From Novosphingobium mangrovisedimenti (GTDB taxonomy: Bacteria; Pseudomonadota; Alphaproteobacteria; Sphingomonadales; Sphingomonadaceae): 64,000 nucleotides of DNA. Below are positions 18,376 to 27,169 of this stretch, one piece after another. The DNA is taken from the NCBI RefSeq assembly GCF_025153475.1, contig NZ_JANZXA010000001.1, positions 310,001 to 374,000 of the forward strand, in the 5' to 3' direction. The first letter of the stretch is position 1. Each line of letters begins with the position of its first letter. The position numbers and the translations under genes are program-made. Below the pieces are notes generated by a model. That model saw only the letters and a program-made list of their open reading frames with translations, made no database searches and had not been told where the DNA came from.

Positions 18376-18795
18376 TCAGCGGCAGCGCGAACCGCCGCGA
18401 TCGATCTCGCGGCCAAGCAGGGCACCGCCGACCGCTCCGAGCACGGTACCCAGCGTGCGGTCGCGGCCGCCGTCGATCTCCCGGCCGAGCAATGCGCCTG
18501 CCGCGCCGCCGATGATGAGACCTGTCGTGCCGTTCTGCCGGCGGCAGTAATACCGGCCGTCACGCCCGCGCCAGACGCGCGTATCGCGGTAAACGGGCTC
18601 GCCGTAGTTACCGTAGCTGGGACGGTAGCCCCGACGCCAGTCCTCGCGCGAATAGCGTATGCGGCTGTGATCGTAGGCCTGCTCGCCGGGCGCGTGGAAC
18701 TGCGTTTCATGACCAGTCATGGCCGATGCGGGGACCGCCGTTGCGAGGCTGGCAGCCGCAGCAGCGAGGGCCGATGCCTTGAAGAATGCGTTCAT
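18376..18795 (-). CDS. Secreted glycine-zipper (2TM) protein
   Basis: A 139-residue protein with a Sec signal peptide (residues 1-25, ending VPASA). The mature part has a Tyr/Arg-rich stretch with repeated RxxYR motifs and a C-terminal pair of glycine-zipper helices, LIIGGAAGALLGREIDGG and LGAVGGALLGREIDRGG. The second is a near duplication of the first. Such proteins usually sit in the outer membrane or periplasm and associate with membranes. An AAGGAG ribosome-binding site precedes the ATG at 18795. It is divergent from rarD. Confidence 0.8.
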   Translation of the reverse strand: MNAFFKASALAAAAASLATAVPASAMTGHETQFHAPGEQAYDHSRIRYSREDWRRGYRPSYGNYGEPVYRDTRVWRGRDGRYYCRRQNGTTGLIIGGAAGALLGREIDGGRDRTLGTVLGAVGGALLGREIDRGGSRCR

Positions 18796-19021
18796 CTCAA
18801 TTCTCCTTGGTGCCGAGATGCGGACCTGCCAGGCGACTCGATCCGGAATACACATTCATCTTTATGGTAAGTTACCTGAACGGCGTGCAACGCGTCTGTC
18901 AGAATTCGGCCGAACGCCGAAAAGAACGTGCGCCTGCGGCAAAACGTGTCTCTTGCGGGACCAGCCGGCGCGCCCTAATCGGCAGGTCCCGGGTCAGTCC
19001 TCATCCCCCAGAGTATTTCCG

Positions 19022-19930
19022 ATGTCGTCTAAAACTCCCATCCGCCTGGGCGGTCTGGCCCCGGCCTTCGGCGCCTATCTGATCTGGACGCTGTTTCCGT
19101 TCTATTTCGCGCTTCTGAGCACGGTCTCTCCGTTCGAGGTGGTGGCCTGGCGAATGCTCTGTACGCTGCCGTTCTGCCTGATCATGGTTGCGGTCCTGCG
19201 CCAGGGGGGCGAGTTGCGTCAGGCTCTGCTGACGCCGCGCATCCTCGGTGCGCTGGCGCTGAGCGGGCTGCTGATCGGAACAAACTGGCTGGTCTATGTC
19301 ATCGCCGTGATGCACGGCCATGTCCTGGCGACGAGCCTCGGCTACTACATCAATCCACTCGTCAACGTGTTCATCGGCGCGGTCGTGCTGCACGAAAAGC
19401 TCTCCCGGCTGCAATGGGCGGCCGTGGGGCTCGCGGCCATCGGCGTTGCCATCCTGGCCCACGATGCCTTGCCGACGCTGTGGATCAGCATGGCGCTGGC
19501 GCTCTCGTTCGCGGGATATGGGCTGACGCGCAAGCTGGCGCCGGTCAATTCGCTGCCCGGGCTCACCGTCGAGACGCTGGTGCTCCTCGTTCCCGCGATC
19601 GGCCTGCTCGGCTGGCAGGCATCCAGCCCGGAAGGCCTGATGATGGGCACGACTCCCGGGTTGAGCGTACTGCTGGCCTGCGCCGGCATTCTCACCGGCA
19701 TTCCGCTGCTTCTCTTCGCCAGCGCAGCACGACGCCTCGACTTTTCAGTCCTGGGCTTCATCCAGTTCGTGACCCCCACGGGCCTGTTCCTGCAGAGCCT
19801 GTTCGTCTTCGGCGAACCGTTCAGGCCCGTTCAGCTCGTATGCTTCCTGTTCATCTGGGTCGCCATCGCCCTGTTCTGCTGGGACCTTCTGTCGAAGCGC
19901 GGACGCTCACAGCGCCCCGGCAAAGCGTAG
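19022..19930 (+). CDS. rarD: EamA-family transporter RarD
   Basis: A 302-residue inner-membrane protein of the drug/metabolite transporter superfamily with about ten helices in two EamA halves. RarD hallmarks are the N-terminal AFGAYLIWTLFPFYFALL, the TNWLVYVIAVMHGHVLATSLGYYINPLVN segment (shown here in part) and the VTPTGLFLQSL block. Its substrate is not firmly established in any organism. The last 24 nt overlap the 3' end of the convergent dihydroorotase gene. Confidence 0.9.
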   Translation: MSSKTPIRLGGLAPAFGAYLIWTLFPFYFALLSTVSPFEVVAWRMLCTLPFCLIMVAVLRQGGELRQALLTPRILGALALSGLLIGTNWLVYVIAVMHGHVLATSLGYYINPLVNVFIGAVVLHEKLSRLQWAAVGLAAIGVAILAHDALPTLWISMALALSFAGYGLTRKLAPVNSLPGLTVETLVLLVPAIGLLGWQASSPEGLMMGTTPGLSVLLACAGILTGIPLLLFASAARRLDFSVLGFIQFVTPTGLFLQSLFVFGEPFRPVQLVCFLFIWVAIALFCWDLLSKRGRSQRPGKA

Positions 19931-21232
19931 GGGTTCGCCCAGCGCCTGGTTGGCGAGCTGGCCTTCCCACATCGCCATGTGGCCGCGCACGATCGTGCCC
20001 ATGACGCGCCCGTCCAGCTCCATGCCGGTGAAGGGTGACCAGCCACAGCGGCTCTCGAGCCAGCCCTCGGTCACGGTGAAGCGGCCCTTGCGATCGACGA
20101 TCGTGAAGTCGGCATCATAGCCGGTCGCGATCCGTCCCTTGCCGACAAGGCCGAACACGCGCTGCACGCCGGCGGAAGTCATGTCGATCAGCCGCTCCAG
20201 CGTCATGTGCCCCTTGGCCACGTGATCCAGCATCAGCGGCAGCAGCGTCTGCACGCCGGGCATGCCCGAGGGGCTTGAGGGATAGGGCCTGGCCTTTTCC
20301 TCCCTGGTATGCGGCGCGTGATCCGATCCGAGCACGTCGGGCACGCCCTGACGCAGCCAGTGCCACAGCCCGGCGACGTGCGCGGCCGAGCGGATCGGCG
20401 GGTTCATCTGCGCATAAGTGCCCAGACGCGGATAGGCGTCCTCGGCCTCCAGCGTGAGGTGCTGAGGCGTCACTTCGCAAGTCGCCACGTCGCGATGCTG
20501 CGCGATCAGTTCCAGTTCGGCGGGCGTGGTGACGTGCAGGATGTGTATCGGCCGCTTCGCCTCGCGGGCGAGGCGCAGAATGCGCCGGGTGGCCAGCATC
20601 GCGCTCTCGTCGTCGCGCCAGACCGGGTGGCTGGAGGGATCGCCTTCGACCCGCTCGCCCTTGCGCGCATTCATCCGCGCCTCGTCCTCGGCGTGGATGG
20701 CGACGCGGCGGCGGCCGTGGGCCAGCACGCGGGCAAGCTGCTCGTCCTCGGCCACCAGCAGGCTGCCGGTCGATGCGCCCATGAAGATCTTGACGCCCGC
20801 CGTGCCGGGGATGCGTTCCAGCTCGCCCAGTTCCTCGGCATTTTCCGCAGTGGCGCCGACGTAGAAGGCATGGTCGCAGTACATGCGATGATGCGCGCGC
20901 TCGAGCTTGTCGTGCACCCGCATGATCGTGTCGGTGTTGGGATTGGTGTTGGGCATCTCGAACACTGCCGTGACACCGCCCATCACCGCCGCCCGACCGC
21001 CGCTTTCCAGGTCTTCCTTCTGCTCCAGCCCCGGCTCGCGGAAATGGACCTGGCTGTCGATCACGCCGGGCAGCACGTCGAGCCCGGTGCAGTCGATGCG
21101 CCGCGCGGCATCGGGATAGCTGCCGACGCCGAGGATCTTCCCGTCGCGGACCGCGACATCGGCGATCCCCGCGCCCGAGGGCGTGTGAACCGTGCCACCG
21201 GCAAGGACGAGTTCGGGGGCGCTGGCTGTCAT
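19907..21232 (-). CDS. pyrC: Dihydroorotase (class I type)
   Basis: A 441-residue amidohydrolase that cyclises carbamoyl aspartate to dihydroorotate in pyrimidine synthesis. Metal-site motifs are DSQVHFREPGLEQKED (HxH), the lysine in GTAGVKIFMGAST, HAEDEARM and HILHVTTPAE for the two His ligands, and LGSDHAPHTREEK with the catalytic Asp. Allantoinase is the main alternative within this family; the HFREPG motif favours dihydroorotase. Its 3' end overlaps rarD by 24 nt. Confidence 0.88.
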   Translation of the reverse strand: MTASAPELVLAGGTVHTPSGAGIADVAVRDGKILGVGSYPDAARRIDCTGLDVLPGVIDSQVHFREPGLEQKEDLESGGRAAVMGGVTAVFEMPNTNPNTDTIMRVHDKLERAHHRMYCDHAFYVGATAENAEELGELERIPGTAGVKIFMGASTGSLLVAEDEQLARVLAHGRRRVAIHAEDEARMNARKGERVEGDPSSHPVWRDDESAMLATRRILRLAREAKRPIHILHVTTPAELELIAQHRDVATCEVTPQHLTLEAEDAYPRLGTYAQMNPPIRSAAHVAGLWHWLRQGVPDVLGSDHAPHTREEKARPYPSSPSGMPGVQTLLPLMLDHVAKGHMTLERLIDMTSAGVQRVFGLVGKGRIATGYDADFTIVDRKGRFTVTEGWLESRCGWSPFTGMELDGRVMGTIVRGHMAMWEGQLANQALGEPLRFAGAL

Positions 21233-21463
21233 CGGGCGGGCCTCATGATTGACGAAGTTGACACTGTCTGCACAGTCCGGAACCTAGGTCCCGGGCCGCT
21301 GCTCAAGCAGGACCTAGGCGTCCATGAAAGATCGCGCAAGAACGGGAGCGGCGTGCATCGGCCCCTTCCGCCACGAACCGCCCGCCGCAGGACGGTGCCG
21401 CGAAATCGCCTTGATCGTGCCGCATGATGGACCCTTCTGCCAACCGCCCCCGAGGTTTGCATC

Positions 21464-21817
21464 ATGCCCGCGACGGACGCCCTCCAATCGCCGGTTCCGC
21501 CGGCGGAAGAACGCTCGCTCTCCGCCTTCGACCTTGCCGACATGCGAAGCCCCGATGCGCCGCCCGATTTCAGCGCCGTCCAGAAAAGGTGCGATGCCGC
21601 CGCCGGCAGGCCAGGCGAGATCGTCGTCTGTGCCCCCGACCCCGAAAGGGAGCGCCTGCGCGCGCTCCCCGACACCTACGTCGAGGAGCCGGCGCTGCCC
21701 CCCGCCCGGTGGAGCCTCGGCGACGGCGTCAGCCTCGACGTCCACGTCGACGCGGCGCAAATGCCGGACGGTACCGTAAGCAATCGCGTGATGGTCGGGG
21801 TCAAAATGAAATTCTGA
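21464..21817 (+). CDS. Small protein with sphingomonad 'EIVVC' motif, function unknown
   Basis: A 117-residue protein. Residues 44-72 contain CDAAAGRPGEIVVCAPDPE, a two-cysteine motif that recurs (as xIVVCGR) in many short exported proteins of sphingomonads, which from memory is a lineage marker. The C-terminal end (VSNRVMVGVKMKF) is beta-like. No clear signal peptide starts at this ATG, so the true start may be upstream with a non-ATG codon or the protein may be cytoplasmic. The opposite strand is also open here, but only this frame shows the motif. Confidence 0.65.
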   Translation: MPATDALQSPVPPAEERSLSAFDLADMRSPDAPPDFSAVQKRCDAAAGRPGEIVVCAPDPERERLRALPDTYVEEPALPPARWSLGDGVSLDVHVDAAQMPDGTVSNRVMVGVKMKF

Positions 21818-21917
21818 CCCTGCCGCCTCCGGCAAGCTGCCGGTCCTGCCTCCACAGCGTCATGAAAATGCGCCACGAGCCTATCAGAACCTGCAATCAC
21901 GCAAATCGGGTATCGCT

Positions 21918-23156
21918 TTGAAAATCATTCACTTCTGCATCGTCGTCCTGGCCCTGCTCGGCGGCTGCACCACCCCCCGGCAGATACCGCAAGCCGCCGC
22001 TTCCGGGCATTCGCCGGCCCCGCCGGTGATCCTGATCTCGATCGACGGTTTCCGGCCCGACTATCTCGGCCGCGGATCGACGCCCCATCTCGACGCACTG
22101 GCGGCCGATGGCGTGCGCGCGAAGGGCATGCGGCCGAGCTTCCCGACCAAGACCTTTCCCAACCACTATACGCTCGTCACCGGCCTGCGCCCCGACCACC
22201 ACGGGCTGGTCGGCAATGTCATGAAGGACGCGAGGATGCCCGGCGTGACGTTCGAGACATCGAACAAGCCGGTCGCGAACGATCCGCGCTGGTGGGACGA
22301 GGCCGAGCCGATCTGGCTCACGGCCGAAAAAGCGGGCATGCGCACCGCTTCGATGTTCTGGCCCGGCTCCGCCGTCGCCATCCACGGCGTGCACCCGCGC
22401 GACTGGCGGGCCTTCGACCAGACCGTCACCCCCGATGAACGCGTCGACACGGTGCTGGGCTGGTTCGACCGGCCCGAGGCAGAACGGCCGCGTTTCGTGA
22501 CGCTCTATTTCGACCAGATCGACCATGCCGGACACACCTGGGGGCCTGCCGCCCCGGAAACGGCCGCTGCCGTTGCCGCGATCGACACGGTGATCGGTCG
22601 CCTGCGCCGGGGCCTCGCCGCGCGGCATGTCGCCGCAGACCTGATCGTCGTGTCGGACCACGGCATGGCGCCGGTCAGCGAAGATCGCGTCATCCGCATC
22701 GCCGGGATTGTTCCTCCCGGCAGCGCCGAGGTCGTGGCCGACGGCCCCTATGCTGGGATAGACCCGCTGCCCGGGCACGACGACGAACTGGCAAGGGCCC
22801 TGCTCGCACCGCATCCGCACATGACCTGCCGGCGCCGGGGCGACTTGCCCGCGCGGCTGGAATACGGCCACAATCCGCGCGTTCCCGCCTTCATCTGCAT
22901 TGCCGAAACCGGATGGTCGATCCTTGGCGGCAAGACGAAGGAGCCGGTCCGGGGCGGCGCCCATGGCTACGACAACATGGACGCAGCCATGCTGGCGACA
23001 TTCGTGGCCGCCGGCCCCGACTTCCGGCGCGGCGTCGTTCTCGACGTCTTCGACAATGTCGACGTCTATCCGCTCGTCATGCGGCTGCTCTCCCTGCCAC
23101 CCCGCGCCAACGACGGCACCGCCGCGCCCTTCGCATCCGCGCTGACGGCGCGCTGA
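21918..23156 (+). CDS. Nucleotide pyrophosphatase/phosphodiesterase-type lipoprotein
   Basis: A 412-residue alkaline-phosphatase-superfamily protein of the NPP branch. It begins with a lipobox (LLGGC, residues 13-17). The catalytic metal set is present: SIDGFRPDY, the nucleophile Thr in FPTKTFPNHYTLVTGL, YFDQIDHAGHTWGP, VSDHGMAPV and GGAHGYDNM. Enzymes of this kind hydrolyse phosphodiester or pyrophosphate bonds of nucleotides and related compounds outside the cytoplasm. The start is a TTG at 21918, chosen because the lipoprotein signal begins there and no in-frame ATG precedes it. Confidence 0.88.
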   Translation: MKIIHFCIVVLALLGGCTTPRQIPQAAASGHSPAPPVILISIDGFRPDYLGRGSTPHLDALAADGVRAKGMRPSFPTKTFPNHYTLVTGLRPDHHGLVGNVMKDARMPGVTFETSNKPVANDPRWWDEAEPIWLTAEKAGMRTASMFWPGSAVAIHGVHPRDWRAFDQTVTPDERVDTVLGWFDRPEAERPRFVTLYFDQIDHAGHTWGPAAPETAAAVAAIDTVIGRLRRGLAARHVAADLIVVSDHGMAPVSEDRVIRIAGIVPPGSAEVVADGPYAGIDPLPGHDDELARALLAPHPHMTCRRRGDLPARLEYGHNPRVPAFICIAETGWSILGGKTKEPVRGGAHGYDNMDAAMLATFVAAGPDFRRGVVLDVFDNVDVYPLVMRLLSLPPRANDGTAAPFASALTAR

Positions 23157-23169
23157 AAGCACATGCATG

Positions 23170-23203
23170 AAAAAGCCCGGTCTGCCTGTACGGCAGACCG
23201 GGC
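23170..23203 (-). terminator. Rho-independent terminator of the nitroreductase gene
   Basis: GCCCGGTCTGCC and GGCAGACCGGGC form a perfect 12-bp stem with a 5-nt loop (23175-23203). On the minus strand the stem is followed by TTTTT. It lies 63 nt past the stop of the gene at 23266. It also sits 14 nt beyond the stop of the convergent phosphodiesterase, but has no T-tract in that direction. Confidence 0.88.
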
Positions 23204-23265
23204 CGATCGAAGCGTTCAGGCCGGAGGGGGCTGCGAGAACGCTCCTGAGCGGGACCGTTAAGGGA

Positions 23266-23847
23266 TCAGGCGAACTTGCCGGCCTTGGAGATCTCGGAGA
23301 CCGGCTTGCGGCCGGCGGCGACCTCGCGCTCCTGCAGGAAGTCCGGCAGCGATTCCTTCGGTCCGAGCTTGCCGATCACGAAGGCCGCTTCGAGGCGATA
23401 GTCGTCGGGAATGCCCAGCGCCTTTTCGGCTTCGCCGAACTTGATGCCGGTCATGCCGTGGGTGTGGTAGCCCATCGCCTGCGCCTGGATCGCCGCCAGG
23501 ACCCACGCCGCACCGGCGTCGAAGCTGTGGCTGTGGTTGGGCGAGATCTTGCCGTCGGGACCGGTCGAGTTCTTCGCCGAAACGACAAAGACGAGCGCCG
23601 AAGCCTCCTTGGCCCAGCTCTGGTTGAAATCGATGAGCTGCGACAGCAGCAAGTCCCAGTTGGCGTCGCCCTTCTTCGCATAGAGGAAGGTCCAGGGCTG
23701 GACGTTGTAAGCCGACGGCGCCCAGCCGGCGGCTTCGAAGATCACGTCGAGGTCTTCCTGCGGTATCTCGGCGGCCTCGAAGGCGCGCGGGCTCCAACGC
23801 TCGACGATGAGTTTCTCGATCTTGGGATTGGCGATACGTCCGGTCAT
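23266..23847 (-). CDS. Nitroreductase-family FMN protein
   Basis: A 193-residue flavin oxidoreductase: RWSPRAFEAAEIPQEDL at the FMN-binding N-terminus, APSAYNVQPWTFLY, and AAWVLAAIQAQAMGYHTHGM in the dimer core. Members reduce nitro groups, quinones or enals with NAD(P)H. ATG 23847 has an AAAGGA ribosome-binding site; an in-frame ATG at 23958 would run into the upstream gene region. It follows the pirin gene by 79 bp, and both lie opposite a LysR regulator, suggesting a shared response to quinones or other electrophiles. Confidence 0.87.
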   Translation of the reverse strand: MTGRIANPKIEKLIVERWSPRAFEAAEIPQEDLDVIFEAAGWAPSAYNVQPWTFLYAKKGDANWDLLLSQLIDFNQSWAKEASALVFVVSAKNSTGPDGKISPNHSHSFDAGAAWVLAAIQAQAMGYHTHGMTGIKFGEAEKALGIPDDYRLEAAFVIGKLGPKESLPDFLQEREVAAGRKPVSEISKAGKFA

Positions 23848-23926
23848 GGAAAGGTCCTTTCGGTTGGGAGAGAGAAAGAGAGTGAGAGGGAATTGGCGGC
23901 GGAATGTTTTGTTCCGCCGCGCAAAG

Positions 23927-24625
23927 TCAAGCTGCGTCGACGAGAACCAGTTCGGCATCCTCGAGCGCGGTTACAGTGATGGTATCGATGCCGGTGATGG
24001 CAAGGCCGTCGCGGGCCTTCGCCTCCACCTCGCCGACCTGCACGCGGCCGGTGGCGGGAACCAGATAGGCATGGCGGCCCGGCTCGGTGGCGTAGGTCAC
24101 CGTGTCGCCCGCCTTGACCGTGGCGCCGAGCACGCGGGCATCGGCGTTGATCGGCAAAGCGTCGCCATCGCCTTCGCGGCCACTGGCCAGCGTGATGAAG
24201 CGGCCGGCCCGGTCATCCTTGGGGAACGGGCGCGCACCCCAGCCCGGCTTCTCGCCGCGCCGGTCGGGAATGATCCAGATCTGGAACAGCGTCGTTTCCT
24301 CATCCTCGAGGTTGTACTCGGAATGGCGGATCCCGGTTCCCGCGCTCATCACCTGAACGTCTCCGGCCTCGGTACGACCGGTGTTGCCCAGGCTGTCCTG
24401 GTGGGTGATGGCGCCCTTGCGGACGTAGGTGACGATTTCCATGTCGCGGTGCGGATGGGTGGGGAACCCGGTCCGGGGCGCGATGGTGTCGTCGTTCCAG
24501 ACACGCAGGCGGCCCCAGTTGGTGCGCGCAGGCTCATGATAGTCGGCAAACGAGAAATGGTGATGGGCATCGAGCCAGCCATGGTTGGCGGCACCGAGAC
24601 CTTCGAAGGGGCGGAGTTCGATCAT
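23927..24625 (-). CDS. Pirin-family protein
   Basis: A 232-residue bicupin. The N-terminal cupin has the iron-binding pattern GWLDAHHHFSFADY and FPTHPHRDMEIVTYV, followed by GTGIRHSEYN and a Glu-rich segment. Bacterial pirins such as YhhW act as quercetin 2,3-dioxygenase-like enzymes or redox sensors. The ATG at 24625 is preceded by AGGAG; the longer frame to 24835 would cross into the LysR gene. Divergent from the LysR gene, which is its probable regulator. Confidence 0.88.
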   Translation of the reverse strand: MIELRPFEGLGAANHGWLDAHHHFSFADYHEPARTNWGRLRVWNDDTIAPRTGFPTHPHRDMEIVTYVRKGAITHQDSLGNTGRTEAGDVQVMSAGTGIRHSEYNLEDEETTLFQIWIIPDRRGEKPGWGARPFPKDDRAGRFITLASGREGDGDALPINADARVLGATVKAGDTVTYATEPGRHAYLVPATGRVQVGEVEAKARDGLAITGIDTITVTALEDAELVLVDAA

Positions 24626-24697
24626 AGGGGGCACTCCTGAAAAAGGTTGATCCGAGTGGGTCATGCGACCCGATGCCCCCCAGATAGGGCTTGGCTT

Positions 24698-24713
24698 CCA
24701 ATCAGAAAATTGG
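24698..24713. promoter_or_regulatory. Candidate LysR operator (CCAAT-N6-ATTGG dyad)
   Basis: A perfect 5-bp inverted repeat spaced by 6 bp lies in the 121-bp region between the divergent pirin and LysR genes. LysR-type regulators commonly bind an interrupted dyad of about 15 bp at such positions. The surrounding stretch 24694-24746 is markedly AT-richer than its neighbours, as expected of a promoter. No binding evidence exists beyond position and symmetry. Confidence 0.45.
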
Positions 24714-24746
24714 GATAAATTCGTCTCAAATGTTCGGATAAGTTGA

Positions 24747-25652
24747 ATGCCTGAAATTGCCCCACCCAGTCTTGACCATCTGCGCACGTTTCTTGTCGTC
24801 GTCGAGGAAGGCAGCTTCAATGCCGCCGCACGCAAGCTGGGGCGCGCGATCTCGGTGGTCAGCTACGCCATCGCCCAGCTCGAAGCCCAGCTCGATGTGC
24901 GCCTGTTCGATCGCGAGGGGTCACGCAAGCCGCAGCTGACCGAACAGGGACGTGCGCTCGTCTCCGAAGCGCACACGATCGCGGACGACGTCGATGCGCT
25001 GCTCGCCAAGGTGCGCAGCCTGCGGCAGGGGCTGGAGGCCGAACTGTCGTTCGCGGTCGACGTGATGGTCCCCGGCAATGTCCTGGCCCGGTTGCTGCGC
25101 GATTTCCAGGCGCGCTTCCCCAGCGTGGCGCTGCGGCTCCACGTCGAGGCGCTGGGCGCCGTCGCCGCGCTCGTTCAGGAAGGCCGGGCCACGCTTGCCG
25201 TGGCCGGACCGGACATCCTCGACCTGCCCGAGATCGAACGCGAGACGATCGGCAGCGTCGAACTCGTCGCCGTCGCCGCCCCCGGCCATCCCTTGGCCAG
25301 TGCAAAACACATCGCGCCGGGCGAGACGCGCAAGCACCTGCAACTGGTCCTGACCGACCGATCTCCGCTCACCGCGGGCCGCGACTTCTCGGTGCTCAGT
25401 CCGCGCTCGTGGCGGCTTGCCGACCTCGGCGCCAAGCACGCGCTGCTTAAGGAAGGTATCGGCTGGGGGTCCATGCCGCGACACCGCGTGCAGGAAGACC
25501 TCGATAGCGGTGCGCTGGTCGAGCTGATCCTGCCCGAATGGTCATCGAAGGACTATGCCCTCGTCGCCCTGTGGCGAAAGGACTCCCCGCCCGGGCCGGC
25601 GGCGGTCTGGGTGCTCGACGAAATGCGCGAACGGCTGGCAAAGTGCCCGTAA
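24747..25652 (+). CDS. LysR-family transcriptional regulator
   Basis: A 301-residue LysR-type regulator. The winged helix-turn-helix is LRTFLVVVEEGSFNAAARKL followed by ISVVSYAIAQLEAQLDVRLF. The effector domain spans about residues 92-295. Its divergence from pirin and nitroreductase genes, a frequent arrangement, suggests it activates them when it senses an electrophile, quinone or chlorine-type oxidant. It has no obvious redox-Cys pair of the OxyR type. ygfZ follows 40 bp downstream on the same strand. Confidence 0.88.
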   Translation: MPEIAPPSLDHLRTFLVVVEEGSFNAAARKLGRAISVVSYAIAQLEAQLDVRLFDREGSRKPQLTEQGRALVSEAHTIADDVDALLAKVRSLRQGLEAELSFAVDVMVPGNVLARLLRDFQARFPSVALRLHVEALGAVAALVQEGRATLAVAGPDILDLPEIERETIGSVELVAVAAPGHPLASAKHIAPGETRKHLQLVLTDRSPLTAGRDFSVLSPRSWRLADLGAKHALLKEGIGWGSMPRHRVQEDLDSGALVELILPEWSSKDYALVALWRKDSPPGPAAVWVLDEMRERLAKCP

Positions 25653-25692
25653 GCTCTTGCAGCGCCCCGCGCCTGGCCCCACCTTGCCGGGC

Positions 25693-26448
25693 ATGACTGC
25701 AACCCGCCTGTTCGACCGCGCCCTGATCCGCCTCTCGCCCCGCGCGGATTCGGAGGAAAACGTCGCCGATTTCCTCCAGGGCCTCGTCACCGCCGACGTG
25801 ACCAAACAGCTGCCGGTCTGGGCCGGGCTGCTTTCGCCGCAAGGCAAGGCACTGTTCGATTTCGTGATCTGGCCGGCCGGCGACGGCCTGCTCATCGATT
25901 GCGAGGCTTCCGCGGCCGACGCGCTGCTGAAGCGGCTGTCGATGTACCGGCTGCGCAAGGCGATCGACATCGTTCGCGACGATGGTCTCGCGGTTCACTG
26001 GCGCCCGCACGTGGGCGATGCGGCCGCGGCGGACCCGCGGCTGCCCGCACTGGGCGAACGCTGGATCGCCGCGATCGGCCCCGCCGATCCCGAAGAGACC
26101 GAAACCGGCGCGGACGCCGCCTGGCGCGTCCACCGCCTCGCCCTGGGCGTCACCGAGGGTCGGGCCGAACTGGGCGACGGCGAAACGCTGTGGCTGGAAT
26201 GCAATGCCGCCGAACTCAACGGCGTGAGCTTCACCAAGGGCTGCTTCGTCGGTCAGGAAAACACCGCACGCATGAACTGGCGGCAGAAGGTCAACCGCCG
26301 CCTGATCGTGGTGCCGCTCGCACGTTCGGACGAGAAACGCCGCCGCATGGCCTATCCGGAACTGGATCTGGCCGTCGACCACCTTCGGACCAGCGACGTG
26401 CCGCCCGACCTCTGGCCGGCCTGGCTGCCCGCACCGGATCCATCCTGA
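25693..26448 (+). CDS. ygfZ: Folate-binding protein YgfZ
   Basis: A 251-residue member of the GcvT-like folate-binding family that supports assembly or repair of certain iron-sulfur enzymes. The diagnostic motif K-G-C-F-V-G-Q-E is present as TKGCFVGQENTARM. The N-terminal part has FLQGLVTADVTKQLP, also typical. ATG 25693 is the natural start; the open frame reaches 25555 inside the LysR gene without support. Its stop is 10 bp from the stop of the convergent acetyltransferase. Confidence 0.9.
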   Translation: MTATRLFDRALIRLSPRADSEENVADFLQGLVTADVTKQLPVWAGLLSPQGKALFDFVIWPAGDGLLIDCEASAADALLKRLSMYRLRKAIDIVRDDGLAVHWRPHVGDAAAADPRLPALGERWIAAIGPADPEETETGADAAWRVHRLALGVTEGRAELGDGETLWLECNAAELNGVSFTKGCFVGQENTARMNWRQKVNRRLIVVPLARSDEKRRRMAYPELDLAVDHLRTSDVPPDLWPAWLPAPDPS

Positions 26449-26457
26449 GCGTTCCGC

Positions 26458-27015
26458 TCAGGCGCTGAGCATTTCGTCCGGGCTTTCCATGTGCGGCCAC
26501 CTGCGCCGCTCGAGATCGATGGCATAGACGTGCGCCAGCGCCTCTTCCCCGCGCCCCGCGCTGTAGCGCAGGTGCGCATCGCCGGTATCATGGAAGCCGG
26601 CCGCTTCGAGCACACGCACCGAGGCATCGTTGTCGGTGAAATGCTTCGCGACCAGCCGCCGATGGCCCAGCGTGCGGGCCTGCTCGACCACCGCGCGCAA
26701 GGCTTCGAGCGCATAGCCCTGCCCGCGAAAGGCCGCGGCGATCCAGTAGCCCACCTCGACCTCGTCACCATGCGGGCCAAGCCCCACGCCACCGACGAGC
26801 TTCGCACCCTGGGTGCCTCGCCGGTACATGAAGAAATGCGGAAAGCGCGGATCGCGGGGTCGATCAAGATACGCGCGCGCAGCCTCGCGGGTGCGCGGCA
26901 TCGCCGATACCGCAACTGTACGCTGGAAGGCGTCTTCCCTGAACGTCTCTAGCAGATCGTCCAGATCCTCCGGCCAACCGGGTCTTAGAAATAACCTCTC
27001 CGTGCGGACAAACAT
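26458..27015 (-). CDS. GNAT-family N-acetyltransferase (copy 1)
   Basis: A 185-residue acetyltransferase of the RimJ/RimL-like group. It begins MFVRTERLFLRPGWPEDLDD; the acetyl-CoA loop is seen as AFRGQGYALEALRAVV and the end-fold as NDASVRVLEAAGF. Target unknown: a ribosomal protein N-terminus, small amine or antibiotic are all possible for this family. It lies immediately downstream of a clear paralogue at 27170-27733 on the same strand with 154 bp between them. Confidence 0.87.
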   Translation of the reverse strand: MFVRTERLFLRPGWPEDLDDLLETFREDAFQRTVAVSAMPRTREAARAYLDRPRDPRFPHFFMYRRGTQGAKLVGGVGLGPHGDEVEVGYWIAAAFRGQGYALEALRAVVEQARTLGHRRLVAKHFTDNDASVRVLEAAGFHDTGDAHLRYSAGRGEEALAHVYAIDLERRRWPHMESPDEMLSA

Positions 27016-27169
27016 GCCACGGTTCTCCGTTGTCCCATTTCCGCGTCGTTATTATGCACCCGAACGCCCGCGATTGCACGAAAGTTCCACAAGGCGGACG
27101 TTCTACGGCACCAACTCTCTGACATCACCCGGTTAACAATTGCCTGCCCCCGGTGGACAGGCAACCGAA

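Noticed and set aside
21314..21835. A minus-strand frame opposite the small EIVVC protein
   Set aside because: The plus-strand frame carries a known sphingomonad motif; the reverse one does not.
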